Assembly: GCA_031119515.1 (NCBI GenBank)
Contig: JAVHXR010000051.1
Location: 1-7,658 of the forward strand
DNA length: 7,658 nt
Direction of reading: 5' to 3'
Source: Propionicimonas sp.
GTDB taxonomy: Bacteria > Actinomycetota > Actinomycetes > Propionibacteriales > Propionibacteriaceae
Shown here: in pieces, positions 7,413 to 7,658 of the stretch
Position numbering within the stretch: the first letter of the stretch is position 1
Layout of the letters: the number at the start of each line of letters is the position of its first letter
Notes under the pieces: model-generated
The model's database searches: none
What the model was told of the DNA's origin: nothing
The model's input: only the letters and a program-made list of their open reading frames with translations
Position numbers and translations under genes: made by a program

Positions 7413-7425
7413 ACCCGGCCCGGGT
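7413..7425. repeat. Short GC palindrome (ACCCGG-C-CCGGGT) in the gap before the ndh-like gene
   Basis: ACCCGG at 7413-7418 and CCGGGT at 7420-7425 are exact inverted repeats around a single C. There is no T-run after it, so it does not look like an intrinsic terminator, and the one-base centre makes a stable RNA hairpin with six pairs unlikely. Its right end shares the T that begins the proposed -10 element, so it could be an operator half-site pair. It may equally be chance in GC-rich DNA. Confidence 0.35.
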
Positions 7426-7430
7426 AGGGT
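7425..7430 (+). promoter_or_regulatory. Candidate -10 element (TAGGGT) of a promoter for the ndh-like gene
   Basis: TAGGGT fits the TAnnnT form of actinobacterial housekeeping sigma factor -10 boxes. It lies in the only intergenic gap over 20 bases in the window, 22 bases before the ATG at 7453. Initiation about seven bases downstream (near 7437) would leave a short leader that still contains the AGGAGG at 7442-7447. No convincing -35 hexamer is seen at the expected distance (around 7401-7408), so this is a suggestion. The gene may also be reached by read-through from the nuo operon. Confidence 0.4.
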
Positions 7431-7441
7431 GGACGCGAGTC

Positions 7442-7447
7442 AGGAGG
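7442..7447 (+). promoter_or_regulatory. Ribosome-binding site of the ndh-like gene
   Basis: AGGAGG is five bases before the ATG at 7453 and only two before an in-frame GTG at 7450. The spacing favours ATG 7453 as the start. Confidence 0.8.
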
Positions 7448-7452
7448 TCGTG

Positions 7453-7658
7453 ATGAGTCGTCCACGCGTCGTGGTGATCGGATCCGGCTTCGGTGGGCTG
7501 TTCACCGTGAAAGGGCTGGCACGGGCCGAGGTCGACGTCACGCTGATCTCGAAGACGGTGTCGCACCTCTTCCAGCCGCTGCTCTACCAGGCCGCGACCG
7601 GCATCCTCTCCACCGGCGAGATCGCCCCCGCCACCCGCGACATCCTCAAGCACCAGCG
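7453..7658 (+). CDS. ndh: FAD/NAD(P)-dependent oxidoreductase, probable type II NADH dehydrogenase (N-terminal part; 3' end outside window)
   Basis: The first 68 codons are visible and remain open to the window edge. The peptide starts MSRPRVVVIGSGFGGLFTVK, a Rossmann beta-strand followed by GxGxxG (G10, G12, G15) for FAD binding. The segment SHLFQPLLYQAATGILSTGE and then IAPATRDIL matches the N-terminal pattern of bacterial and mycobacterial NDH-2 (typically HxFQPLLYQxATG). NDH-2 is a single-subunit peripheral membrane flavoprotein that transfers electrons from NADH to menaquinone without pumping protons. The NADH-binding Rossmann fold, the quinone-site residues and the C-terminal membrane anchor lie outside the window, so another member of the same disulfide-reductase-like superfamily is possible. 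It lies 58 bases after the prenyl synthase with its own good ribosome-binding site and a candidate promoter, so it may be an independent unit or the operon's last gene. Confidence 0.8.
   Translation, partial: MSRPRVVVIGSGFGGLFTVKGLARAEVDVTLISKTVSHLFQPLLYQAATGILSTGEIAPATRDILKHQ

Noticed and set aside
7401..7430. An intrinsic terminator after the prenyl synthase gene
   Set aside because: The inverted repeat has a one-base centre and is followed by TAGGGTGG rather than a T-run, so it does not fit an intrinsic terminator.
7450..7452. GTG at 7450 as the start of the ndh-like gene
   Set aside because: It is only two bases from the AGGAGG, too close for normal initiation; the ATG at 7453 has five-base spacing.

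Overview
The window is strongly GC-rich with G/C-dominated third codon positions. Every supported gene lies on the + strand, tightly packed. The gene order, the GTG starts inside GTGA stop/start overlaps, the long hydrophilic tail on NuoJ and the NuoM signature TPGTSVLLVGVLDK all point to a high-GC actinobacterium (Actinomycetota). A Nocardioides- or Propionibacteriales-like host is a guess that the sequence alone cannot settle.

Layout: positions 1-6393 hold the 3' half of a nuo operon for the proton-pumping respiratory NADH:menaquinone oxidoreductase (complex I, NDH-1). They encode the C-terminal part of NuoI (an Fe-S subunit of the peripheral arm), then complete NuoJ, NuoK, NuoL, NuoM and NuoN (membrane-arm subunits). 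The putative proton-path Glu, Lys and His residues can be found in NuoK, L, M and N, so the membrane arm looks functional. Next, at 6390-7394, is a long-chain trans-polyprenyl diphosphate synthase whose GTG start overlaps the nuoN stop by four bases; it probably makes the menaquinone side chain. After a 58-base gap with a good ribosome-binding site, an actinobacterial-type -10 element and a short GC palindrome, position 7453 starts the N-terminus of an FAD/NAD(P)-dependent oxidoreductase that looks like a type II NADH dehydrogenase (Ndh). It runs off the window.

How it works together: NuoI passes electrons along its Fe-S clusters towards the quinone site. NuoJ-N form the H+-translocating membrane arm. 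The prenyl synthase supplies the lipid tail of the quinone acceptor. The downstream Ndh-like enzyme would oxidise NADH into the same quinone pool without pumping. NADH oxidation and quinone-tail synthesis are therefore genetically linked.

No RNA gene, mobile element, CRISPR array or gene-free stretch over 300 bases is present. I found no previously undescribed system; this is mostly an ordinary core-metabolism region. The points worth a second look are small: a perfect 18-bp in-frame tandem duplication in the prenyl synthase, an Asp-to-Thr change in a conserved NuoM motif, a ribosome-binding site that also encodes the acidic tail of NuoJ, and the compact putative control region before the Ndh-like gene.
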